From the NCBI GenBank assembly GCA_041402045.1, contig JAWKSZ010000003.1, positions 152,898 through 216,897 of the forward strand: a stretch of DNA of 64,000 nucleotides, written 5' to 3'. Numbering within the stretch: position 1 is the first letter of the stretch; every line of letters starts with the position of its first letter. Below the pieces are notes generated by a model that did not search any database, was not told the origin of the DNA, and saw only the letters and a program-made list of their open reading frames with translations. Made by a program: the position numbers and the translations under genes. Shown here one piece after another: positions 36,002-45,044 of the stretch. Origin of the DNA: JAGQRJ01 sp041402045. GTDB lineage: Bacteria; Planctomycetota; J058.

Positions 36002-37378
36002 GTGAACAAGACCCTGGTGGCGGTGGTGGTAGGGCTGACGCCGTCGCAGATCGGCGACGACACGCCCGCGATCCGCGAGCTCGCCCGGCGGGGCTGGTCC
36101 GCCCCGATCGACCCCGTGCTCCCAGCGGTGACCTGCAGCGCCCAGGCGACCTACCTCACGGGCCTCGCGCCCAGCGGGCATGGGGTGGTGGGCAACGGCT
36201 GGTACTGGCGCGAGCGGGGCGAGGTCGCCTTCTGGAAGCAGAGCAACGCCCTGATCCAGGGCCCGAAGGTGTGGGACCTGGCGAGGCAGCGCGACCCGAC
36301 CTTCACCTGCGCCACGATGTTCACCTGGTTCAACATGTTCGCCGACGTGGAGTGGTCGGTGACCCCGCGCCCGATCTACCACCACGACGGGCGCAAGGAC
36401 CCGGACGTCTACAGCCACCCCCAGGCCCTGCGCGCGCGGCTGAACGAGCGCCTGGGGCGCTTCCCCCTGTTCCGCTTCTGGGGGCCGGCGACGAGCATCG
36501 AGGCCACCCGCTGGATCGTGGACGCGACCCTGGACGTGATCGCCGAGCAGCATCCGACCCTGACCCTGGCCTACCTCCCGCACCTCGACTACGACCATCA
36601 GCGCCACGGGCCGCACTCGCCCCAGGGGCGGCAAGCTCTGCGCGAGGTGGACGCAGAGGTCGCGCGCCTGATCGCGGTGGCGGAGCGCGAGGGCATGGAG
36701 CTGCTCCTGGTCTCCGAATACGGGATCGAGCCGGTCTCCCAGCCGGTGCACCTCAACCGCGAGCTGCGCCGCGCGGGCTACCTCGAGCCTTGGCTCAACG
36801 ACGACCGCTGGGAGCTGCTCGAGCCCGGGGCCTGCCGCGCCTTCGCCGTGGCCGACCACCAGGTGGCCCACGTCTACGTCAAGCGGCCGGAGGACCTGCA
36901 GCCGGTGCGCGAGCTCCTCCAGGCGGTGCCCGGCGTCGAGCGCGTGCTCGAGGGCGCGGACCGCGGAGCCCTCGACCACCCCCGCGCTGGCGACCTGGTG
37001 TGCGTCGCCGCCCAGGGCGCCTGGTTCACCTACTACTACTGGCTCGACGACGCCCTGGCCCCCGACTTCGCGCGCTGCGTGGAGATCCACAAGAAGCCGG
37101 GCTACGACCCCTGCGAGCTCTACCTCGACCCCGGGCTGAGCGCGCCCAAGCTGCGCATGGCCTGGAAGCTGCTGAGGAAGATCCTCGGCTTCCGCACGGT
37201 GTTCGACCTGATCCCCCTCGACGCGAGCCTGGTCAAGGGCAGCCACGGGCGACCCCCGAGGTCCCCGGCGGAGGGAGCGGTCCTGGTCAGCAGCAACCCC
37301 AGCGGCGCCCGCGACCGGGTCGCGGCGACCGACGTCCAGGAGCTGATCTTGGAGCGGGTGTTCGGAGCGCGCGCTTGA
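36002..37378 (+). CDS. alkaline-phosphatase-superfamily protein (type I phosphodiesterase/nucleotide pyrophosphatase)
   Basis: A 458-residue protein without a signal peptide. The catalytic Thr lies in AVTCSAQATYLTGLAPSGHG, the companion Asn in VVGNGWYWR, and metal ligands in YLPHLDYDHQRHGP and the later SEYGIEP region. This is the nucleotide pyrophosphatase/phosphodiesterase branch, which cleaves phosphodiester or phosphonate bonds with two zinc ions. The downstream gene (20 nt later) is a metallo-beta-lactamase-fold hydrolase, so the two may act on the same organic ester. Related proteins occur in ebo-type clusters, but no other ebo gene is here. It is probably read from a leaderless mRNA starting at GTG 36002. 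Confidence 0.88.
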   Translation: MNKTLVAVVVGLTPSQIGDDTPAIRELARRGWSAPIDPVLPAVTCSAQATYLTGLAPSGHGVVGNGWYWRERGEVAFWKQSNALIQGPKVWDLARQRDPTFTCATMFTWFNMFADVEWSVTPRPIYHHDGRKDPDVYSHPQALRARLNERLGRFPLFRFWGPATSIEATRWIVDATLDVIAEQHPTLTLAYLPHLDYDHQRHGPHSPQGRQALREVDAEVARLIAVAEREGMELLLVSEYGIEPVSQPVHLNRELRRAGYLEPWLNDDRWELLEPGACRAFAVADHQVAHVYVKRPEDLQPVRELLQAVPGVERVLEGADRGALDHPRAGDLVCVAAQGAWFTYYYWLDDALAPDFARCVEIHKKPGYDPCELYLDPGLSAPKLRMAWKLLRKILGFRTVFDLIPLDASLVKGSHGRPPRSPAEGAVLVSSNPSGARDRVAATDVQELILERVFGARA

Positions 37379-37397
37379 GGCGCGCAAGGAGGAGCCC

Positions 37398-38273
37398 ATG
37401 GTGCAGCTCAGCGCGGTGACCGGGAACTCGCAGCGCCTCGACGGCGGCGCGATGTTTGGCAACGCCCCCAAGGCGTTGTGGACCCGCTGGATCGAGCCCG
37501 ACGCCGAGAACCGGATCCCGCTGGCGTGTCGCGCCATGCTCGTCGAGGAGCCGGGAGGCCGCCGGATCCTGTGCGAGACCGGGATCGGGGCCTTCTTCCC
37601 GCCCGACCTGCGCGAGCGCTTCGGGGTGGTCGAGGCGGAGCACGTGCTGCTGAAGTCCCTCGATGCCCTGGGCCTCGATCACACCCAGATCGACGTGGTC
37701 GTGCTCAGCCACCTGCACTTCGACCACGCCGGGGGGCTGCTCACGCCCTACACCGAGGGGCAGCCGCTCGAGCTCCTGTTCCCCACCGCGACCTACGTCG
37801 TGGGCCGAGAAGCCTACGAGCGGGCCAAGCACCCGCACTTCCGTGATCGGCGCTCGTTCATAGACGAGCTGCTCCCGCTGCTCGAGGGCTCGGGGCGCCT
37901 GGAGCTGATCGAGCCGGGGGAGGGCAGCCCGACCCTCGGCCCGGACTACCGCTTCCACCTGAGCCAGGGTCACACCCCGGGCCTGGCGCTGGTGGAGGTC
38001 GCCACCCCCGCGGGGCCGGTGGTCTTCGGCGGCGACTTGATCCCCGGGGTGCCCTGGGTCCACGTGCCGATCACGATGGGCTACGACCGCTACCCCGAGC
38101 TCTTGATCGACGAGAAGCAGGCGCTCCTGGCCGACCTCGTCGCGCGAGACGGTTGGCTGTTCTTCACCCACGACGCCGAGGTCGCCCTCGCCAAGGTGAC
38201 CGTCGACGCGAAGGGAAGATACGGAGTCAAAGACTCCCAAACGCGCCCAGAGCGCTGGCCCAGATCCGGCTGA
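37398..38273 (+). CDS. metallo-beta-lactamase-fold hydrolase
   Basis: A 291-residue cytosolic protein. The zinc motif is SHLHFDHAGG; further ligands are the His in LSQGHTPG, the Asp in VFGGDLIP and the His in FFTHDAE, a complete MBL set. The layout (a long insert after the first motif) is that of the AHL-lactonase/glyoxalase II-like group, but the substrate is unknown. ATG 37398 has AAGGAGGAG 5 nt upstream and lies 20 nt after the phosphodiesterase gene, so they form an operon. Confidence 0.88.
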   Translation: MVQLSAVTGNSQRLDGGAMFGNAPKALWTRWIEPDAENRIPLACRAMLVEEPGGRRILCETGIGAFFPPDLRERFGVVEAEHVLLKSLDALGLDHTQIDVVVLSHLHFDHAGGLLTPYTEGQPLELLFPTATYVVGREAYERAKHPHFRDRRSFIDELLPLLEGSGRLELIEPGEGSPTLGPDYRFHLSQGHTPGLALVEVATPAGPVVFGGDLIPGVPWVHVPITMGYDRYPELLIDEKQALLADLVARDGWLFFTHDAEVALAKVTVDAKGRYGVKDSQTRPERWPRSG

Positions 38274-38366
38274 GAATAGGTGCGCACCTGCGTTGCAGAA
38301 CCCTGAATGTCGGGGCACCATGCGCGTCCTGTAGAAAGCTTTTTCCCTTTCAGGAGTCATTTTCCC

Positions 38367-38897
38367 ATGCGTAACGCAGTGCTTTTCTGTCTTGCTCTGC
38401 TCGTCCCCGGCGTCTGCTTCGCGGATGTCGACAACCCCGAGTTCCAGTCGTGGAGCAAGTTCGGCGTCGGCTCGATGGTCGAGTACAAGGTGCAGAGCGA
38501 GGCCGCCGGCACCAAGACCGAGTCGACCATGACCGTGACCCTGGTCGAGAAGACCGACGACAAGGTCGTGCTCGAGACCAAGACCACCATGGTCGTGGCC
38601 GGCAACGAGATGACCATGCCCGCGCAGAAGCGCGACGTCCCCGCCAAGCTCAAGGAGCAAGAGGGCCAGGCCGGTGAGAACGAGGCCCAGGAGGGCAAGG
38701 ACGAGGTCGAGGCCGCGGGCAAGACCCTGAGCTGCAAGACCACCCAGTCGGTCACCGAGTCCAACGGCATGAAGACCACCTCCAAGGTCTGGACCTGCGA
38801 CGACGTGCCTGGCGGCATGGTCAAGATGGAGTCCAAGACCGAGGGCTCGGTGAGCAGCAACACCGAGATGAACCTGGTGAAGCTGGAGACCAAGTAG
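38367..38897 (+). CDS. small secreted protein of unknown function
   Basis: A 176-residue protein with a signal peptide (MRNAVLFCLALLVPGVCFAD). The mature part is beta-rich and Thr/Lys/Glu-rich (FGVGSMVEYKVQSEAAGTKT; EMTMPAQKRDVPAKLKEQEG). Two Cys (LSCKTTQ, WTCDDVP) may form a disulphide. No known domain is recognised. ATG 38367 has AGGAG 11 nt upstream, a long spacing. The 93-bp gap before it holds a 12-bp palindrome, AGGTGCGCACCT (38278-38289), which may be an operator. A strong terminator follows the gene, so it is probably its own unit. Confidence 0.75.
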   Translation: MRNAVLFCLALLVPGVCFADVDNPEFQSWSKFGVGSMVEYKVQSEAAGTKTESTMTVTLVEKTDDKVVLETKTTMVVAGNEMTMPAQKRDVPAKLKEQEGQAGENEAQEGKDEVEAAGKTLSCKTTQSVTESNGMKTTSKVWTCDDVPGGMVKMESKTEGSVSSNTEMNLVKLETK

Positions 38898-38920
38898 GTC
38901 CAGTCAGCCTTCACTCCAGC

Positions 38921-38950
38921 GAGCCCCGCCCTTCCTGGGCGGGGCTCGTT
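38921..38950 (+). terminator. strong rho-independent terminator
   Basis: GAGCCCCGCCC and GGGCGGGGCTC form a perfect 11-bp stem with a 5-nt loop (38921-38947), followed by GTTTCGTT. A second GC hairpin (CGCCCCGCGC / GCGCGGGGCG, about 38960-38990, again followed by TTTCGT) makes a tandem terminator before nrdR. Confidence 0.85.
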
Positions 38951-39013
38951 TCGTTGGTTCGCCCCGCGCGGGGCTCCCGCGCGGGGCGCGTTTCGTCCGC
39001 CCTGCCTTCCCGG

Positions 39014-39025
39014 TAGCATGCGCCC
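39014..39025 (+). promoter_or_regulatory. leaderless-type -10 box of nrdR
   Basis: TAGCAT followed by 6 nt (GCGCCC) and the ATG at 39026; no Shine-Dalgarno. Confidence 0.6.
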
Positions 39026-39502
39026 ATGCGTTGCCCCTTCTGCAGCGAGAATCGCTCCAAGGTCGTCGACTCCCGTGAATCCGCGGGCGGTGCGGCGATC
39101 CGCCGTCGCCGCGAGTGCCTGGCCTGCGAGCGGCGCTACACCACCTACGAGCGGGTCGAAGAGGTGTCGCTGCGGGTGATCAAGAAGGACGACCGCCGCG
39201 AGGCCTTCGACCGCGAGAAGATCGTGGCCTGCCTCGAGCGCAGCTGCGAGAAGCTCCCGGTCAGCGCCCAGGCGATCGCCGAGCTCGCGGAGTCGATCGA
39301 GCAAGAGGTGCGCGAGGTCCACGAGCGGGAGGTCAGCTCGCGGTTCATTGGCGAGCTGATCATGATGCGCCTGCGCACGCTGAACAAGGTCGCCTACGTG
39401 CGCTACGCCTCGATCTACCGCGAGTTCCGCGAGCCCCAGGACTTCCTGGACGAGCTCAAGCCGCTGCTCTCCCCCGACGAGTTCTTCGGCGGGGGCGCCT
39501 GA
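39026..39502 (+). CDS. nrdR: transcriptional repressor NrdR
   Basis: A 158-residue regulator of ribonucleotide reductase genes. The zinc ribbon is MRCPFCSENRSKVVDSRES plus CLACERRYTTYE; the ATP cone is VIKKDDRREAFDREKIVACL. The family senses ATP/dATP through the cone and binds paired NrdR boxes. No obvious NrdR box is seen in the window, and no canonical nrd reductase gene is adjacent. Instead, the next gene, starting right after the nrdR stop, encodes an ATP-cone protein with a degenerate NrdD-like body. Confidence 0.97.
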   Translation: MRCPFCSENRSKVVDSRESAGGAAIRRRRECLACERRYTTYERVEEVSLRVIKKDDRREAFDREKIVACLERSCEKLPVSAQAIAELAESIEQEVREVHEREVSSRFIGELIMMRLRTLNKVAYVRYASIYREFREPQDFLDELKPLLSPDEFFGGGA

Positions 39503-41449
39503 GTGGCGGTCCCCCCGCGCTGGGTCAAGAAGGAGGACGGGCGGATCGAGCCCTTCGACGAGAGCCGGATCGCGCGGGCGGTGCTCCGCGCCGGGCGCAA
39601 CGCGGGGCGTGAAGCGGAGGTCGAGCGGCTGGCCCGGGAGATGGCCCGCAGCGTGACCTTGTTCCTCGCCAAGCAGGAGGAGCGCACCCCGCGCACGGCC
39701 CTGATCGCGCGCGCGCTGGAGGCCGCGCTCTCCGAGACCCGGCACGAGTCGATCGCCAACGCGGCGCGCGAGTTCCGCGACTGGCGCCGCCGGCGCAGCT
39801 CCGAGGTCCGGGTTCACGCGCCGCGGGCCGACGCCAGCTCGCCGGTGGAGGTCCTGTCCCACGGCGGCGCGCACCCCTGGAGCAAGCGCCGGATCGTGGA
39901 CGTGCTGGTCGAGAAGGCCGAGCTCGCCCGCGAGTCGGCGGAGGACGTCGCCCGCGCGGTGGAGGAGCGGGTGTTCGCCGCGGGCCTGAACCAGATCAGC
40001 ACCACGCTCCTGCGCGAGCTGATCGACGCCGAGCTGTTCGAGCGCGGGTTCAGCGCCCAGGTCGGGCGGCTCGAGGTCGTGGGCCTCCCCAAGGAGGACC
40101 TCAAGCGCCTGACCTTCGTGGCCCAGGCGGGCTCGCCGATCGCGATCGAGGACCAGATCACCCGCGCGACCCTCACGCGCTTCGCCCTGGACGAGCTGGT
40201 GGGCAACAGCGCCGCGGTCGCCCACCGGCGCGGGGACCTGCACCTGATCGGGCTGGGGCGGCCCTATCGCCCCGCGGCCAGCGGGGTGTGCGTGCAGGCC
40301 CTGGTCGACGCGACCGCGCCGGCCCGGGCCTCGGACGTGGTCCGGCGCCTGATCGGGGTGTGCAAGACCGCGCACCGCTCCTACGAGTCGAGCTTCGCCC
40401 TGGTGAACGTCGAGCGCGGGCTGGCCAGCCTGGTCGACGCCGCCGACCTGCAGACCGTGCTCGAGCTGCTCCTGGCGGCGATCACTGCGCCGGAGAGCGA
40501 GGACCTGCGCCCGAGCCCGGAGTGCCTGCTGGCGGTGAACCTCGCCCCGGAGGCCCCCGCGGAGCAGCGGGTGGTCGACCTCCTGCTCGAGCTGTTCCAG
40601 GCGCTGGGGGCCGAGGCCCACGGGGTGCGGCTGGTGCTGCGCTACGCCGGGCGCGCCGACGGCGACGCGCGCGAGCGCCTGCTGCGCGCGTTCGAGCTCG
40701 CCCGCGGCGGGAGCCGCTGCGACGTGGTCCTGGGGGCGCACCCCGGCCCGACGAGCCGCGGGCTGATCCCCGAGGTCGTGGCCCTGCAGACCGCGATCCT
40801 GAATCTGGCCGGGATCGCCCTGGCCGCGGGGCGCGGAGAGCGCGAGCGCTTCTCCCTCGGGATCCGCAGCGCGGTGGAGGCGGCGCTGACCGCGTTCCAC
40901 AACCGCCGGCGCCGGGGGTTCGCGACCTGGGTTCGCCCCGCCGTGCCCCTGTTCGGGCGCGCGGCGCAGGAGCCCAGCGTCCGTCCCCTCGACCACCAAC
41001 GCCTGACCGACTGCCTGGGGATCGCGGGGCTCGACGCGGCGCTGCGCTACCTCACCGGCATGGGCCCCACCGAGAACCCGCGGGTCGCCGAGCTGGCCCA
41101 GGAGGTGCACGGGGAGGTCCGGACCCTGGCCGCCCAGGTCGGCGCGCGGCTGGGGCTGGGGCAGGTCGTGGTCGAGGACGTCCCCAACGGCGACGTGGGG
41201 ATCTCGCTGGCCAGCAAGGACCTGGCGCGCTACCGCGACGCGGCGGAGCTCCTCGACGGCTCGCCGGACTGGGACACCGGCGTGCGCCTGGCGCCCAAGG
41301 AGGGCGAACCACTCGGCGCGGACCTGCTCCTGCGCCTGGGGCTGGCCGACGCCGGGGGCAGCGCGCTCTACCTCGCGCGCCCGGTGCTCGCCGCGGCCAA
41401 GGACCCCGAGGGGCTGACCGAACAGATCCTGAGCTACTTCGCCGGGTAG
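39503..41449 (+). CDS. degenerate NrdD-like protein with two ATP cones (pseudo-reductase)
   Basis: A 648-residue protein starting GTG 39503 directly after the nrdR stop. An ATP cone (VKKEDGRIEPFDESRIARAV) and a second cone-like domain (EVLSHGGAHPWSKRRIVDVL) occupy the first 190 residues. The body follows the order of class III (anaerobic) ribonucleotide reductase: RRGDLHLIGLGRPYRP where NrdD has GDIHIHDL, QTAILNLAGIALAAGRGERE where NrdD has xINLPRIAL, and CLGIAGLDAALRYLTGM where NrdD has IGVIGLNEALxxLTG. The glycyl-radical Gly motif and the C-terminal zinc Cys pairs are absent; the protein ends at ILSYFAG. It therefore cannot be a normal reductase. A dNTP-sensing partner of NrdR is an attractive inference. 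The 3' end overlaps the convergent M16 gene by 16 nt. Confidence 0.75.
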   Translation: MAVPPRWVKKEDGRIEPFDESRIARAVLRAGRNAGREAEVERLAREMARSVTLFLAKQEERTPRTALIARALEAALSETRHESIANAAREFRDWRRRRSSEVRVHAPRADASSPVEVLSHGGAHPWSKRRIVDVLVEKAELARESAEDVARAVEERVFAAGLNQISTTLLRELIDAELFERGFSAQVGRLEVVGLPKEDLKRLTFVAQAGSPIAIEDQITRATLTRFALDELVGNSAAVAHRRGDLHLIGLGRPYRPAASGVCVQALVDATAPARASDVVRRLIGVCKTAHRSYESSFALVNVERGLASLVDAADLQTVLELLLAAITAPESEDLRPSPECLLAVNLAPEAPAEQRVVDLLLELFQALGAEAHGVRLVLRYAGRADGDARERLLRAFELARGGSRCDVVLGAHPGPTSRGLIPEVVALQTAILNLAGIALAAGRGERERFSLGIRSAVEAALTAFHNRRRRGFATWVRPAVPLFGRAAQEPSVRPLDHQRLTDCLGIAGLDAALRYLTGMGPTENPRVAELAQEVHGEVRTLAAQVGARLGLGQVVVEDVPNGDVGISLASKDLARYRDAAELLDGSPDWDTGVRLAPKEGEPLGADLLLRLGLADAGGSALYLARPVLAAAKDPEGLTEQILSYFAG

Positions 41450-44400
41450 ATCCAGTAGTCGGCGGGGTAGACCCGCGCGACCCACTCGGCGGGGTCCTCG
41501 ACCTCGCGCACGTAGCGCTCCCAGCTCTCGAGCAGCGGGGTGTTGGCGATCGTGAGGTAGGTGCCTCCGGCGGCGCGGGAGGTCGGGCCCAGCCCGACCA
41601 GGACCCGACCCAGGGCGTCCTCGTACTCGGCCCGGATCGCCGCCCACAGCTCAGGGTCGGCACGCAGCGCGAGCAGGGCCTCGCGCTGGCGGCGCACGGC
41701 CTGGGGCGTCTGCCCGTCGAGCAGGTCCGCCGCGGCCGCCCGCGCCCGCGAGCCGAGGTGCTCGCTCATGCGGTGCCCGCTGACGAGCTGAGCCAGGGCG
41801 TAGTCGCTCAGGTCCGCGGAGATCCGCTGGGGGTCCTTGGCCAGGTCGACCACGAAGCGCATGGTCTGAGCGGGGTCCGGGCAGCGCTCGGCGTAGTAGG
41901 AGATCCGGCCCCACTCCGCGCTCGGGCGCACGCCGTTCGAGTAGGCGAGGCCCGCGCCCCAGGTGCGCATGAAGAAGCTGTGGGGCCCCGCGCCGGAGTC
42001 GACCGCCCCGGCGAGCAGCGCGAGCAGGTCGCGGCGCTCACAGCCCAGGGGCTCCCCCAGGGGCGCGGAGAACACGCACACCCCCGAGGCCCCGCTCTCG
42101 TGGACGAGCCCGTAGTGCACGGGCTCCGACGCGTCGGGGTGCCGAGCCAGGACCCGGGCCCGCAGGCGGGGCGTGCGGTCGTGGGCCGCGGGGGGACGGG
42201 GCTCGCTGCCCTCGGCCAGGCGCTCGAGCATGGCGCCCCCCTGCGCGCTCAGCTCGGCGACCGCGGCCGGGGTCCCGCTGAGCACGACCCGTGCGCCGCG
42301 GCGGGGGAGGACCAGGCGCCAGGCGCGGCGCAGCCGGTCCAGAACCGCGGACGGGGACTCAGCCAGGTCGCGGGCGAGCTGGCCGGCCAGGGTCTGGAGC
42401 TCGGCTCCGGCGGCCGGCGGCAGGTCGGCCTGGAGGTCGCTCAGGTCCTGGAGCAGGTCCGCGCCCAGCCCCTCGCGGAAGGCGCGCGCTGGCTCCCCGG
42501 CCAAACCTTCCGGGAGCTCGCCCTCCCCCTTCAACGCCGCGCCGAGCGCGTCCAGGGCAGCCGCGGGGGGCGCGCTCTCGAGTCGGGCCGCGAGGGCGGC
42601 GAGCAGGGCCTGAAGCCGCGCTCGGTCCGACGGGCCGGGCGGCTCCTCGAGCAGCCAGGTCAGCCGCGCCAGGTGGAACAGCCGGGTGTGGATGGACTCG
42701 CAGCTCAGGTAGAGCGGGTCGTCCTGATAGCGCAGCCCCGCGGCCGGGTTGCGCACCCAGCCCTCCTCGGAGCGCCCGAGGACGCCGCGGAGGTCGCGGC
42801 GCAGGGTGCGGACCAGGTCGCGCAGCCGGGGCAGGTTCTGGGGGTCCAGGTCCACCTCGCGCAGGCAGCGCTCGAGCCAGCGCAGGGCGAGCTGGGCCTC
42901 GGCGGGGTCCACCCCGCTGGCGCTCACGCTGAACTCGCGCCGCCCGACGCTGGGGCGCAGCTCGAACCCGGCGCCGAGGCCGCCGACCTCGAGGGCCAGG
43001 CGCTCGGCGAGGACGTCGTAGGCCAGGACCTCGTCGGCGCTGCGCACTCCGACCCCGCTCAAGAGCGAGGGGAACAGCGGGAGGAACACGAGCTCGTCGG
43101 GGCGCAGTCCGTCGAGGGGGACGCTGAAGCTGAGCTGGGTCGCGCTCAGGCCCTCGACCTCGACGGCGTAGGCCGCGAGGCCGGCGAGCTCGAAGCTCCG
43201 CCCGGGGAGGTGCGGGTCGAGGGAGAGCGGCACGTCGTCGACGAGGGGCGGGGTCTCGACCTCTGCGTCGCGCGCGACGATCGCCTCCCCGGCCGCTTGC
43301 TGCTCGGCCTGCAGCTCCGCGAGCACCTCGGGCAGCGCCCGATCGGGGTGCGCCGCGGCCAGGGCCTCGGTGGCCTGCTTCAAGCGCGCGCGCCGAGCGT
43401 CGGCCCGCCGGTCGCGCTCCGCGAGGCTGGGCTCCGAGAGCGCGATGTGCGGGCGCTCCGCGAGCCCCAGCCCGGCGATCACCGCGCCCCAGGGGTTCGT
43501 CTCCTGGTCCAGGGTCGCCGCGGCGCGGTCGAGGGCCTCGCGCAGGATCAGCGAGCGGGCCGGGCCACCCTGGCGATCGACGTCGCGCAGGTGCGCCACC
43601 CAGAAGTTGCGACCGCTGCGCCGGCCGAAGGCCGGGGGCGAGCTGAGGGCGCGCTTGTAGCCGCGCTCGGTGTCTACCAGGCGCGTGCGCACCCGGGCGT
43701 TGAAGCGCACGAGCTCCGGATCGTCCGGCGGCAGCGCGGCCAGGCGCTGGGCCTCGTCCTGGACCCCAGCCAGGATCGCCTCGAGCTCTGCGTCGCTGGC
43801 GCGCCCGAAGCTGCTGAACCCGATCACGGGGTAGACCCAGGTCGCCTCGGTGTCGAGGTAGCCGAAGCTGCGGGCTGCCGGGACCTCCAGGCTGCGGGTG
43901 CTGCGGTCGAGGAAGCGCTTGTGCAGGAGCGAGGTCTCGCCGTCGGCGAAGGCCGCGAGGAACAGGACCTGCAGCAGCTCGTCGGCCAGGCTCGGCTGGG
44001 GCCGCGGGGTCCAGGCGTAGAGCAGGGTCCCCGTGTCCTCCTCGTTGGCGTTGGGGTAGGGCACCCGCAGCACGCCCTCGGGCGCCTGGGGGTGGATCGG
44101 GGGGAGCTCGGCCGGCGCGCTGGCGCGCTCGGCGAGGGCGGGGTCCTGGCTGAGCGCGGTCAGCCGGCGGTCGAGGTCCGCGAACAGCGGCTCCAGCTCG
44201 ACGGCGCGGGGCAAGGCCAGGATCAGCCCGGTGCCCGCGGGGTGGTAGTGCGCGTCGTGGAAGCGGCGAATGTCCTCGGGGGTCAAGGACCGGATCCCGT
44301 CGGGGCGCCCGCCGGCCACGTAGCTCAGGGGGTGGTCGGGCCCGTAGACCCGGCGCGCGAGCTCGTAGAACACGATCCAGCGCCGCTCGAAGGTCGAGAC

Positions 44401-44964
44401 CATTTCGTTGTAGACCGTGCCCTGCTCCTCGAGCCGCAGGGCGCCGGACTCGTCGGGGGTGACCACGAGGTGGCACACCTCGCGGCGGATCTCCTCGTCG
44501 GTGTAGTCGGGGAGCCACAGCGCGCGCAGGGTCGACTCCAGCACCTCCAGGAAGGTCTCGGGCCCCGCCGCGCAGTTGAAGGAGTAGCAGGTCTCGGTCT
44601 GGTCGGTGTAGGCGGTGGACTCGACCAGGCTCATGGAGCTCTTGGCGGCCAGGGTCTTGCCGCGCACGCCCTTGCCCAGGAGCAGGTGCTCGCCGGTATG
44701 CGGCTCGCCGCCCTCGGAGGCCGGGAGCGTGCGCACGTGGACGAAGGCCTGGGGCACGCTCTCGTTCTTGAGCAGGCGAACCTGCATGCCCGTGGACCGG
44801 TGGCGGTAGAGGGCGCCGAGCACGGCGCCCTCGGGGCCGGTGTAGTCGGCGAGGTGCTCGAAGCCCTTCACGGCCTGCTCCTTCGGCTGGGCGGGGGGCG
44901 CGTCCTGGGCCGAGCACGCGGCGAGCGCCAGCACCCCCAGCCCCAGCATGGTTCCTCGACGCAC
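41434..44964 (-). CDS. M16C-type (insulinase/PreP-like) zinc metallopeptidase, lipoprotein
   Basis: About 1,176 residues. GTG 44964 (GAGGAGGG just upstream) gives a signal peptide ending in a lipobox (GLGVLALAACSAQ). The inverted zinc motif is EPHTGEHLLLGKG (HxxEH), with the third ligand in EEQGTVYNEMVSTF. The length and the four tandem alpha/beta domains fit the presequence-protease (M16C) branch, which degrades peptides inside a closed chamber. As a lipoprotein it should act in the periplasm, perhaps clearing signal or transit peptides. It is convergent with the pseudo-NrdD gene and divergent from the haemoglobin operon. Confidence 0.93.
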   Translation of the reverse strand: MRRGTMLGLGVLALAACSAQDAPPAQPKEQAVKGFEHLADYTGPEGAVLGALYRHRSTGMQVRLLKNESVPQAFVHVRTLPASEGGEPHTGEHLLLGKGVRGKTLAAKSSMSLVESTAYTDQTETCYSFNCAAGPETFLEVLESTLRALWLPDYTDEEIRREVCHLVVTPDESGALRLEEQGTVYNEMVSTFERRWIVFYELARRVYGPDHPLSYVAGGRPDGIRSLTPEDIRRFHDAHYHPAGTGLILALPRAVELEPLFADLDRRLTALSQDPALAERASAPAELPPIHPQAPEGVLRVPYPNANEEDTGTLLYAWTPRPQPSLADELLQVLFLAAFADGETSLLHKRFLDRSTRSLEVPAARSFGYLDTEATWVYPVIGFSSFGRASDAELEAILAGVQDEAQRLAALPPDDPELVRFNARVRTRLVDTERGYKRALSSPPAFGRRSGRNFWVAHLRDVDRQGGPARSLILREALDRAAATLDQETNPWGAVIAGLGLAERPHIALSEPSLAERDRRADARRARLKQATEALAAAHPDRALPEVLAELQAEQQAAGEAIVARDAEVETPPLVDDVPLSLDPHLPGRSFELAGLAAYAVEVEGLSATQLSFSVPLDGLRPDELVFLPLFPSLLSGVGVRSADEVLAYDVLAERLALEVGGLGAGFELRPSVGRREFSVSASGVDPAEAQLALRWLERCLREVDLDPQNLPRLRDLVRTLRRDLRGVLGRSEEGWVRNPAAGLRYQDDPLYLSCESIHTRLFHLARLTWLLEEPPGPSDRARLQALLAALAARLESAPPAAALDALGAALKGEGELPEGLAGEPARAFREGLGADLLQDLSDLQADLPPAAGAELQTLAGQLARDLAESPSAVLDRLRRAWRLVLPRRGARVVLSGTPAAVAELSAQGGAMLERLAEGSEPRPPAAHDRTPRLRARVLARHPDASEPVHYGLVHESGASGVCVFSAPLGEPLGCERRDLLALLAGAVDSGAGPHSFFMRTWGAGLAYSNGVRPSAEWGRISYYAERCPDPAQTMRFVVDLAKDPQRISADLSDYALAQLVSGHRMSEHLGSRARAAAADLLDGQTPQAVRRQREALLALRADPELWAAIRAEYEDALGRVLVGLGPTSRAAGGTYLTIANTPLLESWERYVREVEDPAEWVARVYPADYWIYPAK

Positions 44965-45032
44965 GGGACCCTCCTCGAGGTCCGAGGCTACCCGCAATCT
45001 CCGCGGGGTGGGCGCGCGGCTGGAGCACCTGC

Positions 45033-45044
45033 TATAGGAACAGC
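45033..45044 (+). promoter_or_regulatory. leaderless-type -10 box of the haemoglobin operon
   Basis: TATAGG followed by 6 nt (AACAGC) and the ATG at 45045; no Shine-Dalgarno. Confidence 0.6.
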
